This document shows, one piece after another, positions 35,354-47,204 of a DNA stretch of 64,000 bases (positions within the stretch are counted from its first letter, which is position 1; each line of letters begins with the position of its first letter). A program made the translations under genes and the position numbers. The stretch covers positions 49,329,501-49,393,500 of the forward strand of contig NC_064820.1 of NCBI RefSeq assembly GCF_024166365.1, given 5' to 3'. Source of the stretch: Elephas maximus indicus (taxonomy: Eukaryota > Chordata > Mammalia > Proboscidea > Elephantidae). The notes under the pieces are model-generated. The model worked only from the letters and a program-made list of their open reading frames with translations. It made no database searches and had not been told where the DNA came from.

Positions 35354-36383
35354 TGCCGGGGGCCAGCCTCAGCAAAGAACAGGGTCACCAGAGGAGGGGT
35401 AGAGTTTGGCGAAAAAGAATGAGACGTAGTGTGTCTTATATTTTCATTCTGCAGAAAAAGAAAGCCTCCTCTTTATTTTTTACATGGTCTTTTATATCAT
35501 AAGCTTACATAAGCATAACATCGCATGATCAACAAAGGGGCAGTACAAGATATAATCATCATAGATAACATCATTTTCCAGAGACATAATTTTCCAAGTG
35601 ACACATAGTACAGTTCCGCATACGCACACAAGTACAATGAGTTTTTGTTTAATTGAAGAGAACATTTTGTTGATTTATTTTTACACAAAGTAACAATTGA
35701 CTTCATACTGCTTTACACTTATGCTTAATCTTGCAATACCTTCCACAGTGTTTATAACAATTAATCTTTTTGCAAAACCATTGCCACATAGGCTTTGTCT
35801 ATCTTGTCCAGGGTGGCCAAGTTCTTGAAGTCCAGCCACTTTGGGTTACATCATATTGTCCACGATTATGCCAAGGACAATTAGCCCAATCTCTATACCC
35901 AAAGACCAGTCAAGCGCAGCAGTGAGCGGGGTAGACGAGAAGGTCGACCTGTAATTGGCTGAGAAATCGGCTGAGAGAACTCACTGCCTTTTGTTTTTTC
36001 ACTTTTATGGGATCATGTGTGGGTGGTGGTTTAATCACAAAAGGGCCTCGGTAAATACCAGGATTCCACCATCCTGTTTTTGTTTTCCATAGTCGAGCTA
36101 TTCGTTTTCCCCCTAAGACAACTTCATGTTGATCCCCAAGTAATACACGGGCTGTCCCTACCCGGGATTTCACCAGGGGATTATGAGTAGGACGCCCCCC
36201 TCCAAAGGTCCCTAAATCTATAATGGAATTTTATGCTTATACATTCTGCTATACACAGGCTGAAAATGAAACAGAAACATAACACAGATGACAGAGATAT
36301 TCCTGACTTTTCAGGAATTCTTCGATGTTTATGCTGGGGGCAGTGGGTGCAGAGGGGCCGCCCTTGCAGCCTGGCTCCCAGCA
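35354..36383 (-). mobile_element. Betaretrovirus-like solo LTR, copy 2
   Basis: A 1,030 bp reverse copy of 22668-23691. The perfect 6 bp duplication GTTGGC (35348-35353 and 36384-36389) derives from the host RTE. TATA and AATAAA are conserved. Copy-to-copy differences are scattered and few, so both inserted fairly recently. Confidence 0.88.
35706..36230 (-). pseudogene. Sag-like U3 reading frame, broken, copy 2
   Basis: The same frame as copy 1, with the same WWNPGIYRGP motif and the same TGA (antisense near 35910). An extra TAG replaces a tryptophan codon in the second part. The shared stop suggests it was present in the parent, while the extra one is private. Confidence 0.55.
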
Positions 36384-36427
36384 GTTGGCAAAGAATATTG
36401 AATGTGCCATGGACTACCAGAAGAATG

Positions 36428-37891
36428 TCATTATAATACTTTGTCTTCTCCAGAAGCCCTTTGAAATCTTCTGTTCAGTTATTTTACTTAATCAATTCTT
36501 TCTTTTGCTTTAGCTGCTCGACGTTCAAGAGCAAGTTTCAGAGTCTCCTCTGACATCCATCTTGGTCTTTTCTTTCTTTCCTGTCTTTTCAGTGACCTCT
36601 TGCTTTCTTCCTGTATGATGTCCTTTATGTCATTCCACAACTCGTCTGGTCTTTGGTCACTAGTGTTCAATGCATCAAATCTATTCTTCAGATGGTCTCT
36701 AAATTCAGGTGGGATATACTCAAGGTCATATTTTGGCTCTCGTGGACTTGCTCTGATCTTCTTCAGTTTCGGCTCGAACTTGCATTTGAGCAACTGATGG
36801 TCTGTTCCACAGTTGGCCCTGGGCCTTGTTCTGACTGATGATATCAAGCTTTTCCATTGTCTCTTTCCACAGATATAGTCAATTTGATTTCTGTGTGTTC
36901 CATCTGGCAAGGTCCATGTGTATAGTCACCGTTCATGTTGGTGAAGAAGGTATTTGCAATGAAGAAGTTGTTGGTCTTGCAAAATTCTATCATTCGATCT
37001 CTGGCATTGTTTCTATCACCAAGGTCATATTTTCCAACTACTGACCCTTCTTCTTTGTTTCCAACTTTTGCATTCCAATCACCAGTAATTATCAATGCAT
37101 CTTGATTGCATGTTCCATCAATTTCAGACTGAAGCAGCTGATAAAAATCTTCTATTTCTTCATCTTTGGCCCTAGTGGTTGGTGTGTAAATTTGAATAAT
37201 AGTCATATTAACTGGTCTTCCTTGTAGGCATATGGATATTATCCTATCACTGACAGCGTTGTACTTCAGGATAGATCTTGAAACGTTTCATTTTACTTAG
37301 ATCCACAATCAACAGCCATGGAAGCAGCAGTCAAGAAATCAAAAGACTCATTGCATTGGGTAAATCTGCTGCAAAGGACCTCTTTAAAGTGTGGAAGAGC
37401 AAAGATGTCACCTTGAAGACTAAGGTGTGCCTGACCCAAGCCATGGTATTTTCAATCGCATCATGTGCATGTGAAAGCTGGACAACAAATAAGGAAAACC
37501 AAAGAAGAATTGACGCCTTTGAATTGTGGTGTTGGCAAAGAACATTGAATATACCATGGACTGCCAAAAGAATGAACAAATCTGTCTTAGAAGAAGTACA
37601 ACCAGAACGCTCCTTAGAAGCAAGGATGGCGAGACTGCGTCTTACATACTTTGGACCTGTCATCAGGAGGAATCAGTCCCTGGAGAAGGACATCATGCTT
37701 GGAAGAGTACAGGGTCAATGGAAAAGAGGAAGACCATCAACGAGGTGGATTAAAACAGTGACAGCAACAATGAGCTCAAGCATAACAACGATTGTAAGGA
37801 TGGCTCAGGACCAGGCAGTGTTTCCTTCTGCCGTGCACAGGGTCGCTATGAGTCAGAACTGACTGGACGGCACCTAACAACAACAACAACA
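36428..37891 (+). mobile_element. RTE LINE with inverted 5' half
   Basis: 36428-37285 is RTE in reverse orientation and carries the endonuclease part (minus frame 36844-37206 reads TGDWNAKVGNKEEG, an APE-type endonuclease block with the catalytic-type GDWN). 37286-37891 is forward and carries the C-terminal part and 3' UTR (forward frame 37278-37862). The unit is flanked by ACCAGAAGAATG (36416-36427 and 37892-37903). This is the pattern of twin priming. Confidence 0.88.
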
Positions 37892-38226
37892 ACCAGAAGA
37901 ATGAAAAAGTCTGTCTTGGAAGAAATACAATCAGAGTGCTCCTTGGAAGCTAGGATGGTGAGACTTCATCTCCTGTACTTTGAACATGTTATCAGAAGGG
38001 ACCAGTCCCTGGAGAAGGATATCATGCTTGGTAAAATAGAAAGGAGAGGGTCAGGGGAAAAGAGGAAGATCCTCAACGAGATGGACTGACACACTGGCTG
38101 CAACAATCGGCTCAAATGTAACAAAGATTGTGAGGATGGAGCAGGACCAGACAGTGTTTCATTCTGTTGTACATGGGGTTGCTAAGAGTCAGGACTGACT
38201 CCAGGACACCTAACAACAACAAGAAC

Positions 38227-38929
38227 ACGTGATCAGGAGACAACAGCATAAGAGTTAATTCCCTTGTCTTCATGTCACTGCTCTGTTCTTCAGGAAACAC
38301 TATACAATGTTGAAGTGCCAGGCATTTTCCTATATATTGGTGATGCGAAGATGGAGAAATAGTCACTGCCCTTTTGTTGCTCACCTTCTGGTCAGGGAAG
38401 CAGATGTGTAGACAATGATTACATCTTAACATGACATCTGCAATGCTAAATGTGACCACTGGTAGACAACGAGTAGTGAATTCTGCCACCTAGTATCCAT
38501 TCTTCCTTTTCCTCAGGATTCCAACTCCTATTGGAGAGTTACCACTCTATTCTGTAACTAAGGAACTATATAAATTCCAGCGCCAGACCTCTTACTGAAG
38601 ACCCTGGAGACATTCAGTCCTGTAAGGCACACTATTTATGGCTAAATCTGTTGGGAATCCTCTAGCCCAAATCTATAGTGAAATTATCAAGCAATGGTTA
38701 AAGAAGTTTGCTAACAATACTAAATTGGGGGGGTGGGGGCAAGAGCTAAATTGAGTACACTATAGAGCTTCATTACAGACCAGTTTATATAGAAGCCAAC
38801 CCTGACACTGACTCTTCAAGTAAGGTTACAAGATTTACCAAATAAAAACACAGGACACCCAGTTAAATTTGAATTCTAGATTTAAACAAATGTTATACTA
38901 TAAATATGACCCATGCAAGGTTTGTAAAA
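38227..38929. other. Unassigned sequence, part old repeat
   Basis: Around 38310-38420 resembles a common old repeat that I cannot name ('gtgccaggcattttcctata'). A G-run lies near 38728. No gene. Confidence 0.35.
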
Positions 38930-40912
38930 AAATTTTTTTATTGTGTTTTGAGTGAAAGTTTACAATTCAGGTCAGTCTCTCATACAAAAACTTATACACA
39001 CACATTGTTTTATATATGACCCTAGTTGCTCTCCTTACAATGTGACAGCACATTCCTTCTCTCCACTGTGTATTTTCCATACCCATTCAACCCACTCCTG
39101 TCCCCCTCTGCCTTCTCATCTCGCCTCCAGACAGGAGCTGCCCACATAGTCTCATGGGTCTACTTGAGCTAAGAAGCACCAGTATCATTTTATGTTTTAT
39201 AGTCCAGTCTAATCTTTGTCTGAAGAGTTGGCTTCAGGAATAGTTTTAGTTTTGGGCTAACAGAGAGTCCAGGGCCATGACCTCTGAGGTCCCTTCAGTC
39301 TCATGCAGACCATTAAGTCTGGTCTTCTTCTAGAATCTGAGGTATACATCTCACTTTTCTCCTCCATCAGGGATTCTCTGTTGTGTTCCCTGTCAGGGCA
39401 GTCGTTGGTGGTAGCTGGACACCATCGAGTTCTTCTGGTCTCAGGCTGATGGAGTCTCTGGTTTATGTGGCCCTTTCTGTCTCTCGAGCTTATATTTTCC
39501 TTGTGTCTGTGGTGTTCTTCATTTTGCTTTTCTACAGGTGGGTTGAGACTAACAGATAAATCTTAGATGGCCACTTGCTAGCTTTTAAGACCCCAGACGC
39601 CACTCACAAAAGTAGGATGCAGAATGTTTTCTTAATACACTTTGTTATGCCAATTGACCTCGATGTCCCCTGAAACCATGGTCCCCAGACCCCCACCTCT
39701 GCTACTCTGCCTCTTGAAGCGTTTGGTTGTATTCAGAAACTTCTTAGCTTTTGGATTAGTTCAGTTGTGCTGACTTCTGTATTGTGTGTTGTCCTTCTCT
39801 TCACCTCAAATAATTCTTATCTACTAATTAGTGAATACCCCTCTTCCTCCCTCGCCACCCTTGTAACCATCAAAGAATGTTTTCTTCTGTGTTTAAACCT
39901 TTTCTTGAGTTCTTATAATAGTGGTTTCAATACAGTATTTGTCCTTTTGCAACTGACTAATTTCACTCAGCATAATGCCTTCCAGATTCCTCCATGTTAT
40001 GAGATGTTTCACGGATTCATCATTGTTCTTTACCATTTCGCAGTATTCCATTGTGTGAATATACTATAATTTGTTTATCCATTCATCCGTTGATGGGCAC
40101 CTTGGTTGCTTCCATCTTTTTGCTATTGTAAACAGTGCTGCAATGAACATGGGTGTGCATATATCTATTCAGAACATGGGTGTGCATATATCTATTCATG
40201 TGAAGGCTCTTGTTTCTCTAGAATAAATCCCAAGGAGTAGGTTTGCTGGATCGCATGGTAGCTCTATTTCCAGCTTTTTAAGGAAGTGCCAAATTGTTTT
40301 GCAAAGTGGTTGTACCATTTTACATTCCCACCAGCAGTGTATAAGTGTTCCAGTCTCTCTGCAACCTCTCCAACATTTATCATTTTGTGTTTTTGGATTA
40401 ATGCCAGCCTTGCTGGAGTGAGATGGAATCTCATTGTAGTTTTGATTTGCATTTCTCTAATGGCTAACGATCATGAGCATTTCCTCATGTATCTGTTAGC
40501 TACCCGAACGTTTTCTTTAGTGAAGTGACTGTTCATATCCTTTGCCCATTTTTTAATTGGGTTATTTGTCTTCTTGTTGTTGAGGTTTTGCTGTACCTTG
40601 TATATTTTAGAGATTAAACACTGGTCAGATTTGTCATAGCCAAAAATTTTTTCCCAGTCTGTGGGTTGTCTTTTTACTCTTTTGGTGAAGTCTTTGAATG
40701 AGCATAAGTTTTTGATTTTTAGAAGCCCCTAGTTATCTAGTTTCTCTTCTGGTGTTTGTGCATTGTTAATAATGTTTTGTATACTGTTTATGCCATGCAT
40801 TAGGGCTCCTAGCCTTGGCCCTATTTTTTCTTCCATGACCTTGATAGCTTTAGATTTTATATTTAGGTCTTTGATCCATTTTGAATTAGCTTTTGTGCAT
40901 GATGTGAGGTAT
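38930..40912 (-). mobile_element. L1 LINE, 5'-truncated, about 2 kb
   Basis: Starts with a poly(A)-derived T-run (38934-38941). The 3' UTR runs to about 40200, and ORF2 C-terminal text is on the minus strand (frame 40264-40452 includes HLYTAGGNVKWYNHFAKQFG). A TGACCCATGCAA repeat on both sides (about 38908 and 40915) is the likely target duplication. Truncated within ORF2; not active. Confidence 0.87.
40145..40198 (+). repeat. 27 bp perfect tandem duplication in L1
   Basis: The unit beginning gaacatgggtgtgcatat occurs twice without a change, at 40145-40171 and 40172-40198. Confidence 0.95.
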
Positions 40913-41261
40913 GTGACCCATGCAATATTTGTATTTTACCTGGAAAGGTAAAATTCTCAAGAACATTTTGGGGGAGCATTTTTATGCATATTAAGAGAAC
41001 ATAACATTAAAGTGTTTTTAACCAAATATAAGACTGGCTTCTGCCCAAGGAATGCTATACTGGCATAGCCTGATCGACCACAGTCCTGTGTTCATATTAG
41101 CATATAGTCCCACAGTTCCAAGTCAGTCATCTGGTAGTTTTTGTTTGTTTCTTTGCTTGCTTTTTTGTTTTGTTTTAAAACTGTTAGATAAGTACTGATT
41201 AGGCCTGTATACTGATGTTCTCAGTCAAAATTTATTCTCATTATAGAGACTAAAACTTACA
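40913..41261. other. Unassigned sequence
   Basis: Nothing recognised apart from T-rich text near 41138-41176. Confidence 0.35.
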
Positions 41262-41427
41262 AAAAAAAAAAAAAAACATTTCCGAAGAGTCAATTCCAAC
41301 TCATAACAACTCTATAGGACAGGGTAGAACTGCCCCATAGAGTTTTCATGGAGTGCTTAATGGATTCGAACTGCTGACTTTTTGGTTAGCAGCCATAGCT
41401 CTCAACCACTACACCACCAGGGTTGCC
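41262..41427 (-). repeat. AfroSINE-type SINE, short form
   Basis: A-run then full reversed copy. Flanks gactaaaactta and gactaagactta form a target duplication. Confidence 0.9.
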
Positions 41428-42484
41428 AGACTAAGACTTAGTACCTAAAAGTAGAGTTCCGTAAACAATGAATGAAATGTTTGCATGTGTTAGATATCAA
41501 GCATACTGTTTTCTGCTAATTATGTTATCCACTGTTATAAATTCCTGGACAATTTTAAGTAACAGAAATTCAGATTATACTCAGCATGATGGCAATGAGA
41601 TTTTCCTCTGGAACAACCCTGATGATTTAGTAATCTCACCTATTTGAACATAATAAGAATCTGTATTTAATTCAGGGATGATATATACTGTAGTGGAAAA
41701 AAAAAAAAAACTGACAGAGAAACATGATCACATTCCAAATTGCTGGGCCTTATTCCCTGGGGAGACTTTCCTTTCCCTCCATCCCTCTTCCCAAAGACAC
41801 ACCTAGGCCTATAGGGATTCTCTTTGCTTAAGGAATCATTTTAGGAATTCTTCCACACAGATTGGACTCAACTCCTCAGATGGCATTGAAGTTTCTCTTA
41901 TTTTTAAGTTTTCTGAAATGGAATAAATCTTTGATAGTGAGCATCCTATCCTTTCACTCCTTTCCAGACAGACTGGTTGGTACCTGGTAGTAATTTCACA
42001 ACTGTGACAAAAGCGAGGGCATTTGCAAAAGTAGATCTCTTGGGCAAGTGGCTAAGCAAAGGCGGTGGAGGAATGTGTTCCTGTCATACCATCATTTATA
42101 CTGGTATTCAGACATATCTGTTATTGCTCTCCCGCCAGGCCTTCCCAGATAACCAGAATCTCCAGCACAGAATAAAGAGACTTGGCTCAGGGGTTTGGAA
42201 AATTAAGTTCTTGTCCAGTCTTTGCTCCTAACTAGTTACCTCACCAATTGTTTGCATGCATTAAAAGAAATAATGATGTGAAAGTGAGTTGTAAATGACA
42301 CAGTGATACATATCAAAAACAATGATTTAAAAAAAAAAAAAAAACTTCCTGAATGCCCATTACTGACTTTTTTTGGAACTGGAAAAACAAAGAGGTAAAA
42401 GATGATGGAGACTTGGTCCTGGGGGTACTGGAGTGGAGTGGGAAAGGGAGCCACTTAAACCAGCAGAGATTGTTCAACCCATTT
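41428..42484. other. Unassigned sequence
   Basis: About 1 kb. The 84-codon frame 41977-42231 has no domain. A-runs at 41697-41710 and 42328-42344. Confidence 0.35.
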
Positions 42485-42656
42485 AAAAAAAAAAAAAAAA
42501 AAGCCTATTGCCATCGAGTGGATTCCGACTCATAGCGATCTTCTAGGACAGAGTAGAACTGCCCCATAGAGTTTCCAAGGAGTGCCTGGTGGGTTTGAAC
42601 TGCCAACCTTTTGGTTAGCAGCCGTAGTGCTTAACCACTATGCCACCAGGGTTTCC
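42485..42656 (-). repeat. AfroSINE-type SINE, short form
   Basis: A-run, then a complete reversed copy ending in the head 'ttaaccactatgccaccagg'. Confidence 0.9.
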
Positions 42657-43674
42657 GTATGACCTATAGCAGATACCAATACATGTGGGCCTTCATTCAA
42701 CCCACAGCTATGGGCTCATGTGTAGTTTCCTAGGACTGGTTTACTAAGAAAAGAAAAACACTAGGCTTCTCCTAAAGGAAAGAATTTGCAGATAGGTTGA
42801 TACTGCCAGGGTTGAGAAGGGTGAGAAGGTAAACTAAGGTTTTTTTCACCCATTCCACATCTTACTCCATAAATTATTTCTGATCATTCCCTATGCCACT
42901 GTGGTGCCTGCTATCTGTGCCATATATTTCATAGCTGGAATGTTACTTCACTTCTGATGCTTTCAAACATACAGGGCATTTATTAATTCAATCATATTTT
43001 TTTCAGGATATTCAAAGTGCCAGGTCCTAGAGATTAGAGGAGTCAAGACACTCTTCCTGAAAAATAAGTAGCATCTCACAAGCCAAAAAAGAGCTAAAAA
43101 GAGAACACAGAGCATTGTAGGGTGAACTGGAAGTAGGACAACCCGTTGAATGCTGAGTTAAGAGGAATTGTGTGATGTTACTGAGTCTGTATATGCAAAA
43201 GAAATCAGATAAGTTAGAGCTTTGAAACTGTACTAAGCCCTAAGGACTACAGGGAGCCATGTAAGTGTATTAAGTATACAGGGGTCAATCTTGTTTGTCA
43301 CAGGATGGACAATGTAGAGCTTAAGGCTGGATAGGTGCCCTAGCTTGATGAAGGAAATTGGGAAAAAAATCTTTTTACTTTCTCATTTTGGATAAATTCT
43401 TTACCCAATTTTTTGCCAGCTAAGTTTAACTCAGGGGGAAGTTAGTGCAAATGTTAGTGAATAGGTGGAATTGATTGCCCAAATTTCTGGGGTGGGGAGG
43501 CAGAGATTCAGTTCCAAGAAGACAGACTATGGAAAAGGAACCACGTAGAAGTAAAGAGGAGAGAGCAACAGAAATGACCTTGTTCTTTTATGTCTATTTT
43601 TTGTTCTGGATTAAAAAAAAAAAAAATCATATTCGAGGAGCTTCAGAAAGTGGAACATTCTATATGGTCCAGTT
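42657..43674. other. Unassigned sequence
   Basis: Includes text like an old repeat (43010-43080) and A-runs. No gene evidence. Confidence 0.35.
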
Positions 43675-44237
43675 ATTTTTATACAAGTAATGTTATTAAA
43701 AAGAATACTGTTCTCTATGACCCAGCAATTCTACTCCTAGGTATATACCCAACAGGATTGAAAGCAGAGACTCAGATACTTCTACACCAATGTTGATTGC
43801 AGCCTATTCACATTAGCCAAAAGGTGGAAACAGCCTAAATGCCCATCAACAGATGAATGGATAAACAAAATGTGATACATACATACAATGGAATACTACA
43901 CAGCCCGTAAGAGAAATGAAGTCTTAATACATGCTACAATATGGATGGAGCTTGAAGACATGATGCCAAGGGAAATTAGTCAATCACAAAAGGACAAATA
44001 TTGTATGACCACATTTATATAAAAAGAAAAGGACAAATGGATAGAGACCAAAGTTTATTAGTGGGTGGAAGGGAGGGGAAAAGGGGGTTATTGCTTGTGA
44101 GCACTGAGTTTGGGTTTACAGTAATGGAAAAAACTGCATTGGTTAAGGGTAGGGTTGCACAGACAATTAATGTAATTGTTGTCAATAAGTTGTATACCTG
44201 TAATAAGTTGAATCGGCAAAAGCTGTGTGACAGATAT
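43675..44237 (+). mobile_element. L1 3' fragment, interrupted by an LTR
   Basis: 'cccagcaattctactcctag', 'gcccatcaacagatgaatgg', 'aaaggacaaatattgtatga' mark the ORF2 end and 3' UTR of an old L1. Tail-like text (tttacaacaacaaaaaagc) follows the LTR near 44768. Confidence 0.75.
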
Positions 44238-44757
44238 TGTGATGGTTAATATTATCTGTCAGTTTGGCTAGGCTATGATTCTGTTGTTTGGCAGACACTA
44301 TGTAATCACCTTTCATTTTGTGATCTGAGATGAGCAGCCAATTAGTTGAAAGGGGAGTTTCCTTAAGGGTGTGGCCTGTTTCTAGTATATAAATACATGT
44401 TCTGGAAAAGCTCACTCTCTTTTCTCAGTCCTGCACTCGCCTTGTTGCCTGACCTCTGGTTCTTGGGATGTAAGCCTTCAGAAATCTCTGGCCTGCCCCT
44501 GATCTGCATTTCGGATTCGCCAACCCTGGCAACCCTGTGAGCCAGCAGAGGCCTCCAGCCTGATGCCTGACCTGCAGATTTTGGGTTTGTCAGCCCCTGC
44601 AACCATGTGAGCCAGCAGAGGTTGTCAGCCTGTTGCCTGGCCCACAGATTTGGGACTTACCAGCCCCACAATTGCATGAGCCATTTCCTTGAAGTAAATT
44701 TATATAGATACAGATATACGCTTCATTGGTTTTTCTCCTCTAGAGAACCCAGACTAA
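44238..44757 (+). mobile_element. ERVL-type LTR with internal tandem units
   Basis: Starts TGTGATGGTTAATATTATCTG and ends near 'ctagagaacccagactaaa', the layout of common mammalian ERVL-type LTRs. A TATA-like tatataaatac lies near 44383. Three tandem units are present (see next entry). Confidence 0.6.
44498..44687 (+). repeat. Tandem 68-70 bp units in the LTR
   Basis: Units begin at 44498, 44566 and 44636 (cctgatctgc, cctgacctgc, cctggcccac). Each contains a gtgagccagcagagg-like end; the third is shortened. Confidence 0.8.
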
Positions 44758-44789
44758 AAGAGGTGTATTTACAACAACAAAAAAGCTGC

Positions 44790-45346
44790 TGAGGCTGCCT
44801 GTGTGCAACCAAACACCTCATGGAATTTGTTTCCTTGGTTTGGAGATTTAGGGTCACAGTTTCATGGAACATCCCAGTTAATTGCCTAATATCTTATGGA
44901 ATGCTTGCATTCCACCTTCTAGTTCATTGCATAGTGCCTAGGGTCTTAAAAGTTTGCAAGCAGCTATCTAAGGCACAACAATTGGTCTCTTTCTCCTGGA
45001 GCAACAAAGAAGGAGAGTCAGGAATAAGAGGAGGAAATGGAATGTGTGGCTAATTGAATCCATGAACAACTGTCTCTTTTGTCACGAGACAAGAAGAACT
45101 GGATGGTGCCTGACTACCATTACTGAACAATTTGATCAAAGATTCTATAGAATATTCCTGATCAAAAGGGGGGAAATGCAGAACAGAATTTCAAACCTCA
45201 TGGAACCCAGTCTTTCTGGAGCCTCAATGGCTAGATGAACCCCTGAAAATATTGCCCTGAGATTATCTTTAAACATTAAACCAAAAATGTCCCCTGAAGT
45301 CTTCTTTAAACCAAATAATATTTTAGCTTAACTAGTAAAAATGTTG
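44790..45346. other. Unassigned sequence
   Basis: Short frames only, with no recognised feature. Confidence 0.35.
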
Positions 45347-45507
45347 GAAACCCTGGTGGCACAGTGGTTAAGTGCTACAGCTGCTAACCAAAAGGTCAGC
45401 AGTTCAAATCCACCAGGCACTCCTTGGAAACTCTATGGGGCAGTTCTACTCTGTCCTATAGGGCCACCATGAGTCGGAATCAACTCAACGGTTTGGCTTT
45501 GGTTAGT
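45347..45507 (+). repeat. AfroSINE-type SINE, short form
   Basis: Nearly consensus copy from 'aaccctggtggcacagtggt' to 'caactcaacggtttggcttt'. Confidence 0.92.
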
Positions 45508-45574
45508 AAGAATGTCTACCTTGAGCATTGTGATCTTTGAATATCTATCTATATGGGATCAAACTGACAACAGC

Positions 45575-45657
45575 ATAACTGCCCCATAGAGTTTCCAGGG
45601 GGCACCTGGTGGATCCAAACTGCTGGCCCTATGGTTAGCAGCCACAGCACTTCATGA
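45575..45657 (-). repeat. AfroSINE-type SINE, partial
   Basis: Reversed middle and head only ('aactgccccatagagtttcc' to 'agcagccacagcacttcatg'). The tail is absent. Confidence 0.75.
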
Positions 45658-45809
45658 CTTAAAGGGTGTAAAAATGGAGTGGCAGGGGCATTGTCTGACC
45701 TCCTCTAACTTCACAAGGGGGAAGGAAAAACAAGATCAACAGCCCAAAGGCAGATTCCTATGAGGCAAAGGTCATATATGCCTCCTCTCTCTGCCACCTT
45801 TACCAATTC

Positions 45810-46604
45810 TGACACCAACCACCTCTCCCACAGCCCTCTCTATTTCTCTGCTGAGTTCAATAGCTGAACAGAACTCACAGACCCTACTCATAGTTACGGG
45901 GTTTATTAGGGAAGGAACAGGTTAAAATCAGGGTCAGGAACGCTCTTCAACCAGGACAACCTCTTCTCAGCCATGCTCACAGGCATGCCTCTCTCTCTCT
46001 GGCCCTCGGCACCCAACTCTGCCAGTCAGACTCAGCCTCAAAGCACTCAGCTTTAGCTCCATGGGTCAGGAAACCTAGTTCCACCAAGTGCCTGGAGGCA
46101 CCCTACTCCTCCAGCAAGCCTCCTGCCAGAAGAAGCTAAGCTTTCTCGCTCTGTGGACCCAGAAGCCCACTGCACTGTCTCCTACCAGTCTCTTCTACTG
46201 CCATTTCTCTGCCACAGCTTCCCACCATCTTCCATGTTACAGCTCTTTCTCTCAGTCTCCTGGTTCCAGGAGCTTCTCAGGCCAGGGATCCTGGGTCCAA
46301 AAGACACTCTCCACTCCTGGCTCTTCTTTCTTGGTGGCTGTGAGATCCTCCTCTCCCGCCTCTGGAATGGCTCATATTAAGCCTAGCAGGATGGCAAAGC
46401 TGAACAATCCCTTCATTAGGATTCTCCATAGACCTTATCTGCACGGCCCCACCCACACACGGGTGCCATGAACTTTATTTGCATTATTAGCAAGCTATCC
46501 AACCCTCTCGATGGGCCACAATTATCTTACTTGTATAGTCCCACCCAATCATTGGGTAGGAGTTACAAGATCACGTGAGAAAGGTATAAAACTGATCCAT
46601 CACA
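45810..46604 (-). mobile_element. LTR-like element
   Basis: On the minus strand it starts TGTGATGGATCAG and carries a CCTAATAAACC poly(A) signal near 45900. The left edge is uncertain. No internal retroviral genes. Plus frames at 46088-46471 and 46153-46380 are chance. Confidence 0.5.
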
Positions 46605-46609
46605 CTGCA

Positions 46610-46790
46610 GGGGGCAGTGAATTTATGTTAACGGGGAAGGAAAAACTCAGAAAAGGAGGATGAGAATGATTGCACAACTCAAAGAATGTAATCAATGTCA
46701 CTGAATGGTACATGTAGAAATTGTTTAATAGGTATATGTTCTGTTGTATATATTCTTAACAAAAATAGAATAAATTATAGAAAAGAGAGT
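46610..46790 (+). mobile_element. L1 3' fragment
   Basis: 'gaatgattgcacaactcaaa' and 'gtaatcaatgtcactgaatg' followed by an A-rich end. Possibly related to the L1 at 43675. Confidence 0.55.
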
Positions 46791-47204
46791 ACTATTCTAG
46801 ATAAAAGCAGGTTTAAGAGACATCATCAAATAAAAATGTAGTTCTGGATTGGTTTTTGTCTTGAACAAACCAGCTGTAAAGGATTTTTTTCAGACAATGA
46901 GGGAAATTTTAATACAAACTGGATGTTATAGTATATTAAGGAATATTTAATTTGGCAGATGTGATAAAGCAATTTAGCTATGTATGAAACTACTTTGAGT
47001 ATTAAGTGATGTAGTATAATGTCTAATTTAACACTCTAAATACTGAAAGTAAAGCAAATTAAATATATAAAATTGGCCAGTGAAAACCTTACGAATAGCA
47101 GTGGAACATTGTCTGATATAGTGCTGAAAGATGAGCCCTCAGGTTGGGAGGCACTCAAAATACAACTGGGGAAGAGTTTCCTCCTCAAAGTAGGATCCAC
47201 CTTA
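46791..47204. other. Unassigned AT-rich sequence
   Basis: Nothing recognised. Confidence 0.35.

Larger units (their letters stand above)
34600..38226 (+). mobile_element. RTE LINE (host of the nest), reverse-transcriptase part
   Basis: Three segments belong to one forward copy: 34600-35353, 36384-36427 and 37892-38226. The first has reverse-transcriptase text ('caaattatggataacattcc', 'ctggactatatgaagaagaa'). The last carries the C-terminal text and the 3' UTR ending in cacctaacaacaacaagaac. Frameshifts and stops leave no intact ORF. It was split first or second by an LTR and by another RTE. Confidence 0.85.

Noticed and set aside
37278-37862. 194-codon plus-strand frame
   Set aside because: It is the C-terminal piece of a truncated, inverted RTE, not a host gene.
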